Positions 37,041 through 47,768 are shown, numbered from the stretch's first letter. The stretch is DNA of 64,000 nt from Paraniabella ginsengisoli (GCF_022513635.1 NZ_JAKWBL010000004.1:682001-746000); one strand, 5' to 3'. Numbers and translations are program-made. Notes: a model not told the origin generated them from the sequence alone.

Positions 37041-38019
37041 ATGAAAATTTTTTACGCAGTACAGGCAACAGGAAATGGACATATAAGTAGAAGCATGGAG
37101 CTATTGCCCCATCTAAAACAGTACGGCGAAGTTGATATATTTTTAAGCGGCGACAACAGCAACCTAACGCTTGATGCGCCAATAGCCTATCGCAGCAAGG
37201 GTTTGAGCTTATATTATACCTGCAACGGATCGCTTGATTATTGGAAAATTGCAAAAGCCATCAACCCCGTTTCTTTAAAACAAGAAATAAGACAATTGCC
37301 TGTAGAAAAATATGACTTGGTCATAAACGATTACGATTATATTACGGCAGCTGCGTGCGCATCAAAAAAATCGCTTCTGTAAATTTCGGTCATCAGGCCA
37401 GCTTCCAATCCATGAATGTTCCGCGCCGGCACAAAAAAGTAAAACGGGTGAATGGCTTTTGAAGAGATATGCAAAAGCAGATCGTTACATCGGGTTGCAT
37501 TTTGAAAACTACGATGACTTTATCATTACACCTGTTATTAAAAAAGAAATTCTGGAAGCCACGCCAAAAGATAATGGCCACATCACTGTGTATCTGCCTT
37601 CTTATTGCGAGCCGCAGTTGATTGAGATATTTTCTCGTTTTAAAGAACATCAGTTTGAAATATTCAGCCGCCAAAGCAAACAGGAGCATACTATTGGCAA
37701 TATTGTTTTTAAGCCGGTTGACAAAAGTTCTTTCAATCAGAGCATGATCCATTGCCACGCCATCATTACGGGAGGCGGTTTTGAAACGCCTTCGGAAGCC
37801 ATTCATTTAGGTAAAAAAATTATGGCAATTCCCATCAGGGGCCAATATGAGCAATGCTGCAATGCTGCCGCTTTAAATAAAATGGGCGTAATGACGTTGG
37901 ACAAAATCAACGGCAACTTTACTAACGATTTTGAGAACTGGATCAACCATTACCAGCCCATACAAATTGATTATAGTAAAAGCATTCCGCAGGCAATGGA
38001 AAAATTATTTATGAATTGA
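37041..38019 (+). CDS. GT28-like glycosyltransferase (two frame breaks)
   Basis: The corrected length is 326 residues. The N-terminal Rossmann-like part opens MKIFYAVQATGNGHISRSME and reaches YDLVINDYDYITAAACASKK; the second domain has the sugar-nucleotide loop ITGGGFETPSEAIHLGKKIM followed by PIRGQYEQCCNAAALNKMG, as in GT28/MJ1255-type enzymes. Breaks: one A at 37364-37370 and one A at 37433-37438. Coupled to the PlcP-like gene, it is a good candidate for glycosylating the diacylglycerol released. Acceptor and donor cannot be fixed from sequence. Confidence 0.82.
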
Positions 38020-38099
38020 TTTTTTTGTTGATCAGCAATAAACACAACTCATCGGTCTTGTGTCACTCCCTTCAACTGTAGAATATATCTCAGCCTACA

Positions 38100-38300
38100 T
38101 AAACGACAAGGAAAGTTCTCACAGAAAAACATAGAAGTGCACAGAAAATTAAACTGCTGAGTTAATCCTTGCTTTATGCAAAAAGTACATGAGCAAACCA
38201 GGATGGTCACAAAAGGCGCAACGAATACAAAGAATATAACGGTTTAATTATAAGATAAAACTTCGTTGCTTAGTCTTCTTCGTGTTCGTTGTGTGAAATA
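38100..38300. repeat. Degenerate intergenic repeat (ACAGAAAAACATAGAAGTGC type)
   Basis: The 293-bp spacer between convergent genes holds a CACAGAAAA-rich module (38115-38150) and a facing CTTCGTTG...CTTCGTGTTCGTTG module (38263-38292). Such modules are typical dispersed non-coding elements; no gene was seen here. Confidence 0.45.
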
Positions 38301-38312
38301 CTAAAGTGAAGT

Positions 38313-39107
38313 CTACGAAAGATCAATCAGTTGCTTAATCGTATGTGTAACGCCGCCATTGTTATTATCCAGTTCAGTAATATATTTTGCAGCTTTCAAT
38401 ATTTCAGGATGCGCATTTTTCATCGCGTAGCTGTAGCCCGCGTTTTGAATCATATCCATATCATTTAAATAATCGCCAAACACAAGCGTTTCTTCCGACG
38501 AAACTTTCAGGCGTTCCTGAATCGTTTTAATAGCAGTTCCCTTGCTCCCATCAATATTGGTGATATCAAGCCAGATTGCCCCGGCTACTGCTACCTTAAA
38601 ATCATTTTCAAATTGTTTATAAAACGGATAACTATTCGTTTCTGATCCGGCCAGGTCACAAAGAGAAATTTTCAGAATGATATCATCTACTTTGGTAAGG
38701 TCTTCAACAACTTTATATTCCTGGTAATATTTCAAAGCCTGGCTGGTAAAAACTTCTTCTGTATTTTCGATATAGGCCACATGTTTGCTACACAAAACAG
38801 GGTACACATTTTCTATCGGCCTGGAAATCTCGACAAACCCTTTGATCGACGCCGGATCAAGTTGGTTTACCAATAACTCTTCATTGGCATGCACAACGTA
38901 GCTTCCATTATCACAGGCGAAATAGATTTTGTCTTTTATAGGGTCAAATACCGAGGAAATATTGTGGAAAGGCCTTCCGCTGGCAATTACAATGTTTATT
39001 TTCTTTTGAAAAAGTTTGTCTGCTGCCTCCCAAAAGTCTTTTGGCAGGTTTTTGTTGTCATCTAATAAAGAGCCGTCAAGGTCAATTGCAATAAGTTTAA
39101 TCATCAT
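38313..39107 (-). CDS. Cof-type HAD-IIB phosphatase
   Basis: 264 residues. HAD motif I is IAIDLDGSLLDDNK, motif II NIVIASGRPF, the lysine in the GSKGTAIKTI segment, and motif III LVFGDYLNDMDMI. The large C2b cap and the Cof-style spacing fit a cytoplasmic phosphatase of sugar phosphates or flavin/pyridoxal phosphates; the substrate is not predictable. It is divergent from the DUF418 gene, sharing a 142-bp spacer that holds a 21-bp-spaced direct repeat. Confidence 0.9.
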   Translation of the reverse strand: MMIKLIAIDLDGSLLDDNKNLPKDFWEAADKLFQKKINIVIASGRPFHNISSVFDPIKDKIYFACDNGSYVVHANEELLVNQLDPASIKGFVEISRPIENVYPVLCSKHVAYIENTEEVFTSQALKYYQEYKVVEDLTKVDDIILKISLCDLAGSETNSYPFYKQFENDFKVAVAGAIWLDITNIDGSKGTAIKTIQERLKVSSEETLVFGDYLNDMDMIQNAGYSYAMKNAHPEILKAAKYITELDNNNGGVTHTIKQLIDLS

Positions 39108-39135
39108 TTTATCTTGTTTAACGAAAATATTGGCG

Positions 39136-39169
39136 CATTCATCGAAAAAAATAGCCCACTCATCGAAAA
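39136..39169. promoter_or_regulatory. Direct repeat CA[T/C]TCATCGAAAA with 21-bp spacing
   Basis: Two 13-bp copies at 39136-39148 and 39157-39169 differ at one base. Two-turn spacing of direct repeats is what LytTR-type DNA-binding domains recognise. It sits between the divergent HAD and DUF418 genes and could control either. Confidence 0.6.
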
Positions 39170-39249
39170 TTTAAAAACTTTTTAAGTTTAATATCTTACT
39201 TCGATCCTCTATCCAAAGAGATCATTAGCCCGCTCTCTCTGAACCATTC

Positions 39250-40429
39250 ATGCAGCACTCTAAAGCAAATATAATCAACCGGATTGAAGCTATTGACGCT
39301 TTACGTGGCTTTGCTTTACTTGCCATCACTTTTCGGCATTTCCTGACAAGATATAACTACGACATTTTTATTTATTCATCAAATAATACGGTCGCGAAAG
39401 CAGATAAGCTGGTAGAGTTTATAGACTTTCATCTTTTTTATGGCAAAGCCTATGCTATTTTTGCTTTATTGTTTGGCTTCTCTCTTTTTCTTCAGCAAAA
39501 ATCTAAGGCGGGTCATTTTAAGCGGTATATGATTGCCCGGCTACTCGTTCTTTTGTTATTAGCCTGCATTAATTCTATCTTTTTCCTGGCGGCGATATTT
39601 TGGGCTTATATGCAATCATTGGTTTTTTGATCTTACCGGTTATAAAGATATCTTCTAAGTGGCTAATCTTATTTTCAATCTTTTTTTATTACAACCATTG
39701 GAGTGGATCGATATCGTACTGGCTTGTTTCAACGGGAGCCATGGTGTTATTCAGGTTTCGTCGGCACCCCTTCATCAACAATTAAGTAATATAATAAGTA
39801 CCGGTTCACTATCTCAGATTGCCTGGGCTAACATTACAAAGGGGCAGTTGTCTGGTCTGATATGGTCTTTGGAGTCGGGGCGTTTTACTCAAACAATAGG
39901 TCTGATGTTGTTAGGATTTTACCTGGGAAGAACGGGGTTTATGGTAAGATTAGTTTCAGAAGGACGAAATGCTTTGGCTTACGCGTATGTTCCTCTTTTT
40001 ATTTCAATTTTATGTTTTGGTGTTGATCATTTGATGATCGGTGATAGTTTTGAAGAGAAGAAAATTGAGGTGATATTATCAAATTGGATAAACTTTTGTG
40101 TTGCCACTTTGTATATACTGGTATTTATTTCCATTTATGATAAGTTCATTAGGAAACACATGCTCGCCCTTAAAACCTATGGAAGAATGAGCCTTACAAA
40201 TTACATGATACAATCTATTATAGGCGGTCTTTTATTTGCGCCTTTTGGATTCTACCTGGCTTCAAAATTATCTTCCAGTTATCTGGTTATCGTTTTTCTG
40301 ATATTCGTTTTTTGTCAAATTTTATTTTCAAGGCTATGGCTGGGCCGGTATCGTTATGGGCCGTTTGAATCATTTTGGCGCCGCTCCTCGCTGATAATAT
40401 CTGGTTTAAAATCAAATCGCAATTATTAA
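39250..40429 (+). CDS. DUF418-family membrane protein (two frame breaks)
   Basis: The corrected length is 393 residues with about eight to ten transmembrane helices. It opens IEAIDALRGFALLAITFRHF, the heparan-acetyltransferase-like start shared by YeiB/DUF418 proteins, and ends with the DUF418 core (TYGRMSLTNYMIQSIIGGLL, FSRLWLGRYRYGPFESFWR). Breaks: one G near 39588 and one T at 39681-39687. Family members are thought to act in envelope acyl transfer or transport, not proven. It is divergent from the HAD phosphatase. Confidence 0.88.
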
Positions 40430-40447
40430 TAGTATAAACTTTTATTC

Positions 40448-41820
40448 ATGAGACAATTTTTCGGGTTGATATGTTTGCTGTCACTTTCTTTTGGCGCGCA
40501 AGCACAGACAGACACAATTTACACAATCAACAATTTTGGGGTAGCTGGAATTAGTCAGGTCACGGGGTAAATCCTGCTACAGGCACAGGTTCTGTAATTT
40601 CTACGCCATATGGCGGAATGTCGAGCGCGGGCATGGCTCTTGGAAACAATGGTTATTTATATTATCTTATTGAGGTGCCTGATAATGGTGGCCTGTTTAG
40701 CATCAGTTCAATTGAGGCCTATGAAACTCCTGCTTCGGGGCCTACGCCGCCAACAACAACCAATGCTGTCATAACTAATGCTGATATTAACGGCACCAAC
40801 AACGATAATGTATTCTTCAGACGTATGGCTGCAGCCCCGGATGGTTATATATACCTGGCAGCAACAGAAGAGACGACGGGCATCGTTTATTTGGGAAGAT
40901 TTCTGCCTGGTCCTAACGGTGGAATAACAGGAGCTTTTCAGTCTCTTGGAACTGTTACTTTAAACGGAGTATCTACATTGGGCAACTTCAATAATGGAGA
41001 TATTGCTTTCGATGGTGAGGGCAATTTATACGCGTTAGTAAATCAAGACCAGGTAAATGGTCAGGCTGTAATTTGTTATGCAGCGGCAGCTTCAATATCA
41101 ACAACAGAAACTGGAAACACCGAAATGGATGAAGTATTTAGTGTTGTGAATGAAGTTGGCGATCCTTTTACCGGATTAGTGGTGGGCTTTTCTATGGCTT
41201 CCAATGGTAATTTTTATATTGCTGTTCAAGGCGCTGATGGTGGTGTTTATCTTACACATCGGGACGGGGCAAATGCTATTATTACCGAGCTGATAAGCAA
41301 TACAGATGCGGCAAATATCGCGGATTTGGCTACCAGTTATTTCCCATTACAAACTGTTCTGCCTGTAACTTACGGAGACATAAAAGCGAAAATTCAAGGC
41401 GGATCGTTAGTTATAAACTGGAGCACCCTTACCGAAACTAATAATACTGCATTTGATATTGAAGCATCGGTTAATGGAAAAGACTTCGTGAAAATAGGAA
41501 CAGTTGACACAAAGGCCTCCAATGGAAATTCTGATAAACCGCTATATTACAGCTTTACTAAATCGGTAGACAGCAAAATGGCGATAATGGGTATTTCTAT
41601 CTTATCACTCGCCTTTGTTTTATTATTAACACGAAAAAACAGTTCGCTGCTTTCTTTTATGCTGGTAATTGGCTTAGGCGTTACAGCGGCCTCTTGCAGT
41701 AAAAATGATAACCAGGTAGATGTTGGCGGTGAGGGTAAAATATTTGTAAGAATTGTTCAGATAGATAAAGATGGCGAAAGATCTACTTCAGAAGTAATTA
41801 CAGCTTATAAGGCTGATTAA
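40448..41820 (+). CDS. Secreted repeat protein with adhesive C-terminal module and membrane tail (frame break)
   Basis: The corrected length is 457 residues. Signal peptide ends FGAQAQ. Residues 20-290 contain propeller-like blades (DNVFFRRMAAAPDGYIYLA, GDIAFDGEGNLYALVN, VGFSMASNGNFYIAVQ). Then comes LPVTYGDIKAKIQGGSLVIN with WSTLTETNNTAFDIEASV, the Bacteroidota module commonly placed before sorting or anchoring signals. Two hydrophobic segments and a lipobox-like AASCSKND follow, an odd order for a C-terminal region. One G is missing at 40564-40567. Function unknown. Confidence 0.7.
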
Positions 41821-41841
41821 CTCATTGCAAAAGGAAAACAA

Positions 41842-41873
41842 CAAAAGGCCCGGTAATTTTGCCGGGCCTTTTG
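41842..41873. terminator. Bidirectional hairpin terminator
   Basis: CAAAAGGCCCGG pairs perfectly with CCGGGCCTTTTG across an 8-base loop, with A-runs and T-runs on both sides. It lies between two convergent genes and can serve both. Confidence 0.88.
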
Positions 41874-41886
41874 TATGTAAAATTTT

Positions 41887-43926
41887 TTACCATATCCTGA
41901 TGCGCTCTTCAGGCTTTTTGTAAAGCTTGTCTCCTTCTTTAACATCGAAAGCTTTATACCAGGCATCCATATTTACAATCGGGCCAATGGTTCTGTATTG
42001 GCCTGGGGCATGCGGATCTGTAATGATCTGCTGAGCTGCAGCCTGAGGCAAAATGTTGGTACGCCAAACCTGCGCCCACGAAAGGAAGAATCGCTGATCA
42101 GGAGTAAAGCTGTCTATCTTTTCATCACCTTGTCCCTGGCTTGTCATTTTAAAGGCTTCATAAGCTACGTTAAGTCCGCCCAGGTCGCCTATATTTTCGC
42201 CAAGCGTCAATTTTCCATTTACGTGCAATGTATCAAGTACGGTATATCCGTCAAATTGTTCGGCTAACGCATTTGCTTTTGTGTCAAATTTTTTGCGGTC
42301 TTCGTCTGTCCACCAGTTTCTTAACGTACCATCTGCATCATATTTACTTCCATTATCATCAAAACCGTGCGACATTTCATGTCCGATAACAGCGCCTATT
42401 CCACCATAGTTAACAGCATCATCGGCATTAGGATCAAAAAACGGGAATTGCAATATGCCTGCCGGGAATACGATTTCATTAAGCGTAGCATTGTAATAGG
42501 CATTAACAGTAGGAGGCGTCATTCCCCAACGTTCACGGTCTACGGGTTTGCCAAGCATCGACACCATATAGTCATATCCCCAGGCATCTGCATTCCTTAA
42601 ATTTGTAAAGAAGCTGTTTCGGTTAATTGTTAATCCATCATAATTCTGCCACTTGTCGGGATACGCTATTTTGGGTCTAAAAGCAGCCAGCTTGATCAAT
42701 GCCTTTTTCTTGGTGTCGGCACTCATCCAGTCTAATTGCTGTATTCTGTTAGCATATGCCTTGCGCAGATTGCTAACAAGTTCAGTCATTCTTTCTTTGG
42801 CAGCAGGCTTAAAATATTCTTTCACATACAGTTGGCCAAGCAGTTCGCCAATATTCCCATCGGTTAATGATGAAATGCGTTGCCACCTAGGTGTCTGAAC
42901 TTTTTGTCCCGTATTCACCTGGTTAAAAGCAAAGGAGGCATCAACAAAGGGTGTACTTAAATAAGGTGCTGCCCCCTTAATACATACCATTGTAAATATG
43001 TTTTCCAGTCGTCGACAGGAATCGTTTTTAAAAGCGAATCGGCGATTACAAAAAAGATGGATTGTTTACCAACACGGTATCCTGCCCGGATGCTTTTAAG
43101 GATACAAGTATTTGTTTCCAGTTAAGAAGTGGTGTTGTTTTATGAAGCGCGTCAACAGAGAATTTATTGTATGTGCGATAAGCATCGCGCATTTCCACGC
43201 GGCTCAACTGCGCCGCAGCCAGCGTTTTTTCTATTTTAAAGATTGCTTCGGCATTTTCCTGAGCCTTTGCCTGAGGAACACCTGTAAGCGTAAACAAAGT
43301 ATTTATATATTTTGTGTAGGCTTCCCGAATTTGCACAGACCGTTTATCGTCTTTTAAATAATAATCACGATCAGACAATCCAATACCTCCTTGCGATAAT
43401 TGCGGTATCATTTTTTCGACATTCTTTCTATCCTGCCCCCTATATAAAAGCCGTACAAAGGAGAGGCAATGCCGTGGCTTCTTAAATAATTCATTTCCTT
43501 TATTACACCCGTCAGGTCTTTAATGGCTGCAATTCGGGATAGGTCGGATTTAATAGGGGTGTAACCTGCTTTTTCGATAGCGATGCTGTCCATACCAGCT
43601 GCATAGAAGTCACCTACGCGGCGCGTAATAGAACCTGCGGGGGCGTTTTTGTCAGTAGCAGCCTTTTCAAGTATATTTTTAACAGCATTGATATTGAAAT
43701 CTCTCAATACATTAAAACTGCCCCAGCGCGTTTCTTTTGCCGGAACCGGATTATTTTTTATCCAATTGCCACTTGCATAATTATAAAAATCATCGCCAGG
43801 CTTAATAGATGAAATCATATTAGCTTTATCAATAAAGCCATTCTGGCCATGTTGGGCTTCAACGCCAACGGCTACAATACTTAAAACAGATAAAAGAAAA
43901 AGATTCTTAAAAATAGTTTTCTGCAT
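41887..43926 (-). CDS. M13 family metallopeptidase, neprilysin-like (three frame breaks)
   Basis: The corrected length is 680 residues, normal for the family. Signal peptide ends GVEAQ. The N-terminal domain reads PGDDFYNYASGNWIKNNPVP; the zinc site is GAVIGHEMSHGFDDNG with the third ligand in GENIGDLGGLNVAYEAF; the end is PEERIRIW. Breaks: T-run 43411-43416, A-run 43050-43055, and C-run 42972-42976, each one base short on the coding strand. It cleaves peptides, probably in the periplasm. No linked operon genes. Confidence 0.94.
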
Positions 43927-44475
43927 ATACTTTATATTTTATGGATCTAAGAATGATTTAGACGTTATTAAAGAAATAAGCTCTCACTTGTGTGTAACAC
44001 TGTGTATTTCCCTATAATTTGTGAGTTTTATGCTTGAGTTATGTGCATATCTATGTTTACAACAGGTGCGTATAAAGTAGCATAAAAATTTGGAAACAGG
44101 TACTGTGAAGTTGTATTTTCATAATGCACGGTTGAAGAATAGTAAATTAAATTCTTAACGATCTGGTTGAAATTCGAAACCTGTAATTACAGCAAATTCT
44201 TTGACAAATGTATCGCTAAAGTTTTAATACATGACTTTCAATGCGTAAGTATTGGGATTCGGTATTAAGCCGGCATACTAAAAGTAAATGTAATAGGCTG
44301 TAATTGCCAAAGCGACGTGAAGCGGAAATAAGAAATATTTATAATAATCAGGATGTTGAAATACACATCAATGAGTTATAAATTCATATTTACCGGCTGA
44401 GCGAAGTGAGGCAACAATTTGGCGGATGCCTTGCCAATTGTTCTGTAGCTTGATAGCTTTTTAACTTTGCATAGC

Positions 44476-44601
44476 AATATGCTTACTTAACAAGACTGAT
44501 ATCTACTCTACATGACAATGCAAAAGCTATTTAAAGCATCGGGTTTTAAGTAAATTAATTTAGGTAACTGAGTTAATATGCAATAAACACGATGCTTTTT
44601 T
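44476..44601 (+). ncRNA. Candidate small RNA or leader peptide transcript
   Basis: A perfect -7 element TAACTTTG ends at 44469. About 120 bp on, CGATGC is followed by six T (44596-44601), and its complement AAAGCATCG is at 44533-44541, giving a 9-bp stem with a long loop. A 13-residue frame (MTMQKLFKASGFK) spans 44512-44553. Either a short RNA or a tiny peptide message is possible; both are weakly supported. Confidence 0.3.
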
Positions 44602-44626
44602 ATATTCTTAAAATTGTAGTAATAAA

Positions 44627-44653
44627 AAAGCGGAGCCCCATTTGCTCCGCTTT
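44627..44653. terminator. Hairpin AAAGCGGAGC/GCTCCGCTTT
   Basis: A perfect 10-bp stem with a 7-base loop and A-rich DNA on its left side, so it works as a terminator on the minus strand best. It ends transcription coming from the Usp gene at 44894 or shields the region. Confidence 0.65.
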
Positions 44654-44893
44654 GCGCATGTTCGGAAACGCTATTCGGCTTATAATATAAAATACTTTTT
44701 ACCTGACACGTAAATTGACGAAACCTCAACCAATTCGTGCTCTTCTACATTTTTAATTTCGGGTAATAGGCTATTAACGGTTTAAAGTAATTTCTTAGTA
44801 TAATTGTGTTCAGGCTTACTACAAATGGTTGAGCGGGTAAGTATAGAAGTTTCACTAAGGCCTTTCGTAGCCGTTCAAAACATTTTGATTTAA

Positions 44894-45396
44894 TCACGCA
44901 CTTGCTAATACAGCTTTAACTACGTCTACATTCATCTCTTCCGCATGCTGCTCAACCTTGACAGCTTTGTTTTCAGCTTTTGATATAAAGCTTGTTAACA
45001 ACGATATTTTACTTTTTTGAAGAAAGGAACAGGGTTGATACTTGTTTTATGATTCTTTGTAAAAACATAATTGTCCGGACAAACAATCATATCTATTTCA
45101 TTGGCTTCTGTAAAGTTGTTGAACACAGCTTGTGTATTACCTGTGAGGTATTTAAAGCATATCTTTTTAATCAGATCAGGATATTTATATTTAAGATACT
45201 TGCAGTTTTGCCTGAAAGAATCATTCATCATTTGAGCATAGGGCGGATCTTTACGAATAAGGTCACTAATTCCATTGGGCATATCATAGATATGAAATAA
45301 TATGATGTTAACTTCTTTGTCTAATGTTTTAACGGTTTGTTCTGCCAGGCGGAAAGAGGCTTGCGAAAAGTCGGTTGGAATTAAAATATTAACCAT
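44894..45396 (-). CDS. Universal stress-like protein (frame break)
   Basis: The corrected length is 167 residues. Usp start MVNILIPTDFSQASFRLAEQ, then INIILFHIYDMP-type second strand and ANEIDMIVCPDNYVFTK; one A missing in the run at 45013-45018 on the coding strand. Repair adds SLLTSFISKAENKAVKVEQ and a helical end. A single Usp domain without the ATP-binding G-x2-G-x9-G signature, so the non-nucleotide type is likely. Such proteins respond to energy or redox stress. It follows no operon partner and is preceded by the two-component pair on the same strand. Confidence 0.7.
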
Positions 45397-45537
45397 AGTT
45401 TGCTGTTTTATTTATATAGCAAAACTGGGGCGCATCATTAAAAGGTATTAAGAAGGAAGTTAGATTGTAGTTAGAATTAAATTAGAAAGAGATTAAAAAA
45501 GAGGTTAGTCTTTAATATTATTTTAATGTGCTGTTTA

Positions 45538-46908
45538 TTACGAGACCAGAGGTAAAGATATTTTTATTGTAGTCCCTTCATTTTCAGCGGAAATAACATC
45601 AATACTTCCCCTGTGTATGCGAATTATATTTCTGGTTAAAGGCATACCAATTCCATATCCTTCAAATCTGGATGTATTAGATGCCCGGAAAAAAGGATCA
45701 TAAATATATTTAACCTCGTTTTCGGGTATGCCGATACCTTTATCTATAACCGTTATAGTGGCCTTTTTATCTTCCAGCATCAGATCTATTTTTACGGGGG
45801 CATTACCCGAATATTTGCAGCCATTCAGCACAATATTATCCAATGCAATCTTTAGCAATTCTTCATTTCCATAAACGCTGATGCCATCTTCATGCTCGGG
45901 CAGGTCAGGTAAAAAAATGGATACCTGATTTTCCGGCTCTACATCTGTTACGGTTTCTTTTATTCTGAATAAAAGTTCATCTAATCTTATTTTCTCCCAT
46001 CGTTGGGTTTTACCATCAAAGCCAGACTGAGCCAAGGCCAACAAACCTTTAGTAAGCCGTTGCAATTTTTCTGATTGTTGTACAATATTATTAAGACTGT
46101 GTTTATAATCTTCTGCCGTTCTATCGCGAGATAGTGCAAAATCTGCTTCTGCAATAATTGAGGTGAGGGGCGTGCGAAACTCGTGAGAGGCGTGACTGAC
46201 AAAATTATTTTGAGCTTCGAATGCGGTAGATAACTTGTCCAGCATATTGTTGAACGTATCAACCAGTATAGCCAACTCATCAGTACCTGCCTGTTGCTTT
46301 AATCTTAAATGCAGGCTCCCTTCGCTGATAGCGTTTACCCGCTCTGTTATATACCTGAATGGCTGAAAGGCCTTTTTGGAAAAATATAAGCCAACACTGT
46401 AAATGATAATGATAGAAGCCACAAGTGTGATAATAAGTATATAGCCCAGTTGCCTAATGATCTCGCCACCATAAGCATTCACTGCCGACTCAATCACTAA
46501 AAAATCACCTGTCTCGTCTTTATAAAAAATACCAGCAAAATGCTCTAAGCCTTTTTGGTAAAAAACAGTTTCTCCTTTCGCATCTTTTATCCTATTGAGA
46601 TAAGACTTAGGTAAGTCTGGCGGAAACGGCGGTTCAGGCTGGCTTCTCGCATCAAGCGCTACAATATGTGATCGTTCGTCAGGAAGCCGTTCCAGATATT
46701 GTCTTTGAATTATTTTGAAAGATTCGGTTGTATTATGATCTTCTTCGAATTTGTATTTTGAGGCAATGTGAACTCTTAATTCAAGTCGTTTATAAAAATC
46801 AGTGTAGGCGAACTGATTGGAAAAGTAATATACAACAATTGCCAGGATAGTGAAAACTGCTGCGGTTAACAGTGTAAATAATATTGTGGTTTTTGATTGT
46901 ATGGTCAT
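45538..46908 (-). CDS. Two-component sensor histidine kinase (HAMP type)
   Basis: 456 residues. Two transmembrane helices (about 8-30 and 150-175) bracket a periplasmic domain of about 120 residues, then HAMP, HisKA with FVSHASHEFRTPLTSIIAEA, and HATPase_c with NIVLNGCKYSG, DKGIGIPENE and GYGIGMPLTRNI. It belongs to the CusS/ArlS-like OmpR-linked kinases. The response regulator gene ends 16 bp upstream of its ATG. The stimulus is not evident; the absence of a PAS domain makes a PhoR role less likely. Confidence 0.93.
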   Translation of the reverse strand: MTIQSKTTILFTLLTAAVFTILAIVVYYFSNQFAYTDFYKRLELRVHIASKYKFEEDHNTTESFKIIQRQYLERLPDERSHIVALDARSQPEPPFPPDLPKSYLNRIKDAKGETVFYQKGLEHFAGIFYKDETGDFLVIESAVNAYGGEIIRQLGYILIITLVASIIIIYSVGLYFSKKAFQPFRYITERVNAISEGSLHLRLKQQAGTDELAILVDTFNNMLDKLSTAFEAQNNFVSHASHEFRTPLTSIIAEADFALSRDRTAEDYKHSLNNIVQQSEKLQRLTKGLLALAQSGFDGKTQRWEKIRLDELLFRIKETVTDVEPENQVSIFLPDLPEHEDGISVYGNEELLKIALDNIVLNGCKYSGNAPVKIDLMLEDKKATITVIDKGIGIPENEVKYIYDPFFRASNTSRFEGYGIGMPLTRNIIRIHRGSIDVISAENEGTTIKISLPLVS

Positions 46909-46924
46909 TAGCGGGACTGAAGTT

Positions 46925-47601
46925 TTACTGAACTTTAAACATGTATCCCATGCCGATTACTGTTTGGATAAATTTATTATCGGGATTTGTATCTATTTTT
47001 TTCGCAGATAATTGATATAAACATCAACTACATTCGTTCCCATATTAAAATTGATACCCCATACATGTTCAAGTATTTCTATTCTGGATACTACTTTATT
47101 TCTATTTCTTATTAAAAACTCCAGCAGCCTGAATTCGGTAGCGGTAAGGTTAACAGACTGGCCTTTCAGGGTAACAATTTTTGAAGATCTGTTAACGTGA
47201 AGATCAGCCGCGCTAAAGGTATCTTCCTGCTCAATTGGTGTCCCTCTTCTTCTGCTTAGCGATCGAATCCTTGCTTCAAGTTCCACAAATTTGAAAGGTT
47301 TTACCAGGTAATCATCGGCACCTGCGTTAAGTCCGGCTACTATATTTTCTGTTGTACCCAGCGCTGTCAAAAATAAAATAGGCGTATCTATTTTATTATC
47401 CCGAATAGTTTTGCAAAGCTGCATGCCATTAATGCCGGGCAGCATTATGTCAAGTATAATCACATCAAAATCATTGGTCAGCGCAAGGTCAAGTCCTATT
47501 GTTCCATCTGGCGCTATGGAAATGCTGTAGCCACTCTCAGTAAGCCCTTTATTTATAATACTCGCCACACTTGGTTCATCTTCTATCAACAATATTTTCA
47601 T
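46925..47601 (-). CDS. OmpR-family response regulator (frame break near the end)
   Basis: The corrected length is 225 residues. Receiver: ILLIEDEPSVASIINKGL, phospho-Asp in FDVIILDIMLPGINGM, TALGTTE, and the lysine in DDYLVKPFKF. Winged helix: VNLTATEFRLLEFLIRN, SRIEILEHVWG and TNVVDVYINYLRKK. The frame stops early at 46993 because one base is missing at 46996-47002; repair gives IDTNPDNKFIQTVIGMGYMF, the normal wing and end. It forms an operon with the HAMP kinase 16 bp downstream. Target unknown. Confidence 0.93.
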
Positions 47602-47768
47602 TCGTATATTTTAGTGCAGCTTGGCTGCGTTTTTTTGTGCGAAGGAAATTTTACTTATCGCATACTTTTTTAATTCAGAGAAAGCTGGCTTGTGTAAAAC
47701 AGCAATATCACAAAATCGGTAAAACTTAAGAAACTTTGACAAAAGTTTTTCTAAAATTACACTTTAGC

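Larger units (their letters stand above)
43927..44893. other. 967-bp intergenic region without a protein gene
   Basis: No convincing coding sequence; the 73-codon frame at 44508-44729 has no recognisable features. It contains an imperfect hairpin at 44413-44442 (AACAATTTGGC with GCCAATTGTT), a promoter-like TAACTTTG at 44462-44469, a possible short RNA at 44476-44601 and a terminator-like hairpin at 44627-44653. Confidence 0.6.

Noticed and set aside
44508..44729. 73-codon minus-strand frame as a gene
   Set aside because: No signal, domain or sensible start; it runs through a terminator-like hairpin.
45538..47601. The two-component pair as PhoR/PhoB for the Pho-box-like arrays
   Set aside because: The kinase has a periplasmic domain and HAMP but no PAS, and the genes are not linked to phosphate genes except by general proximity. 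No evidence beyond being OmpR-type.
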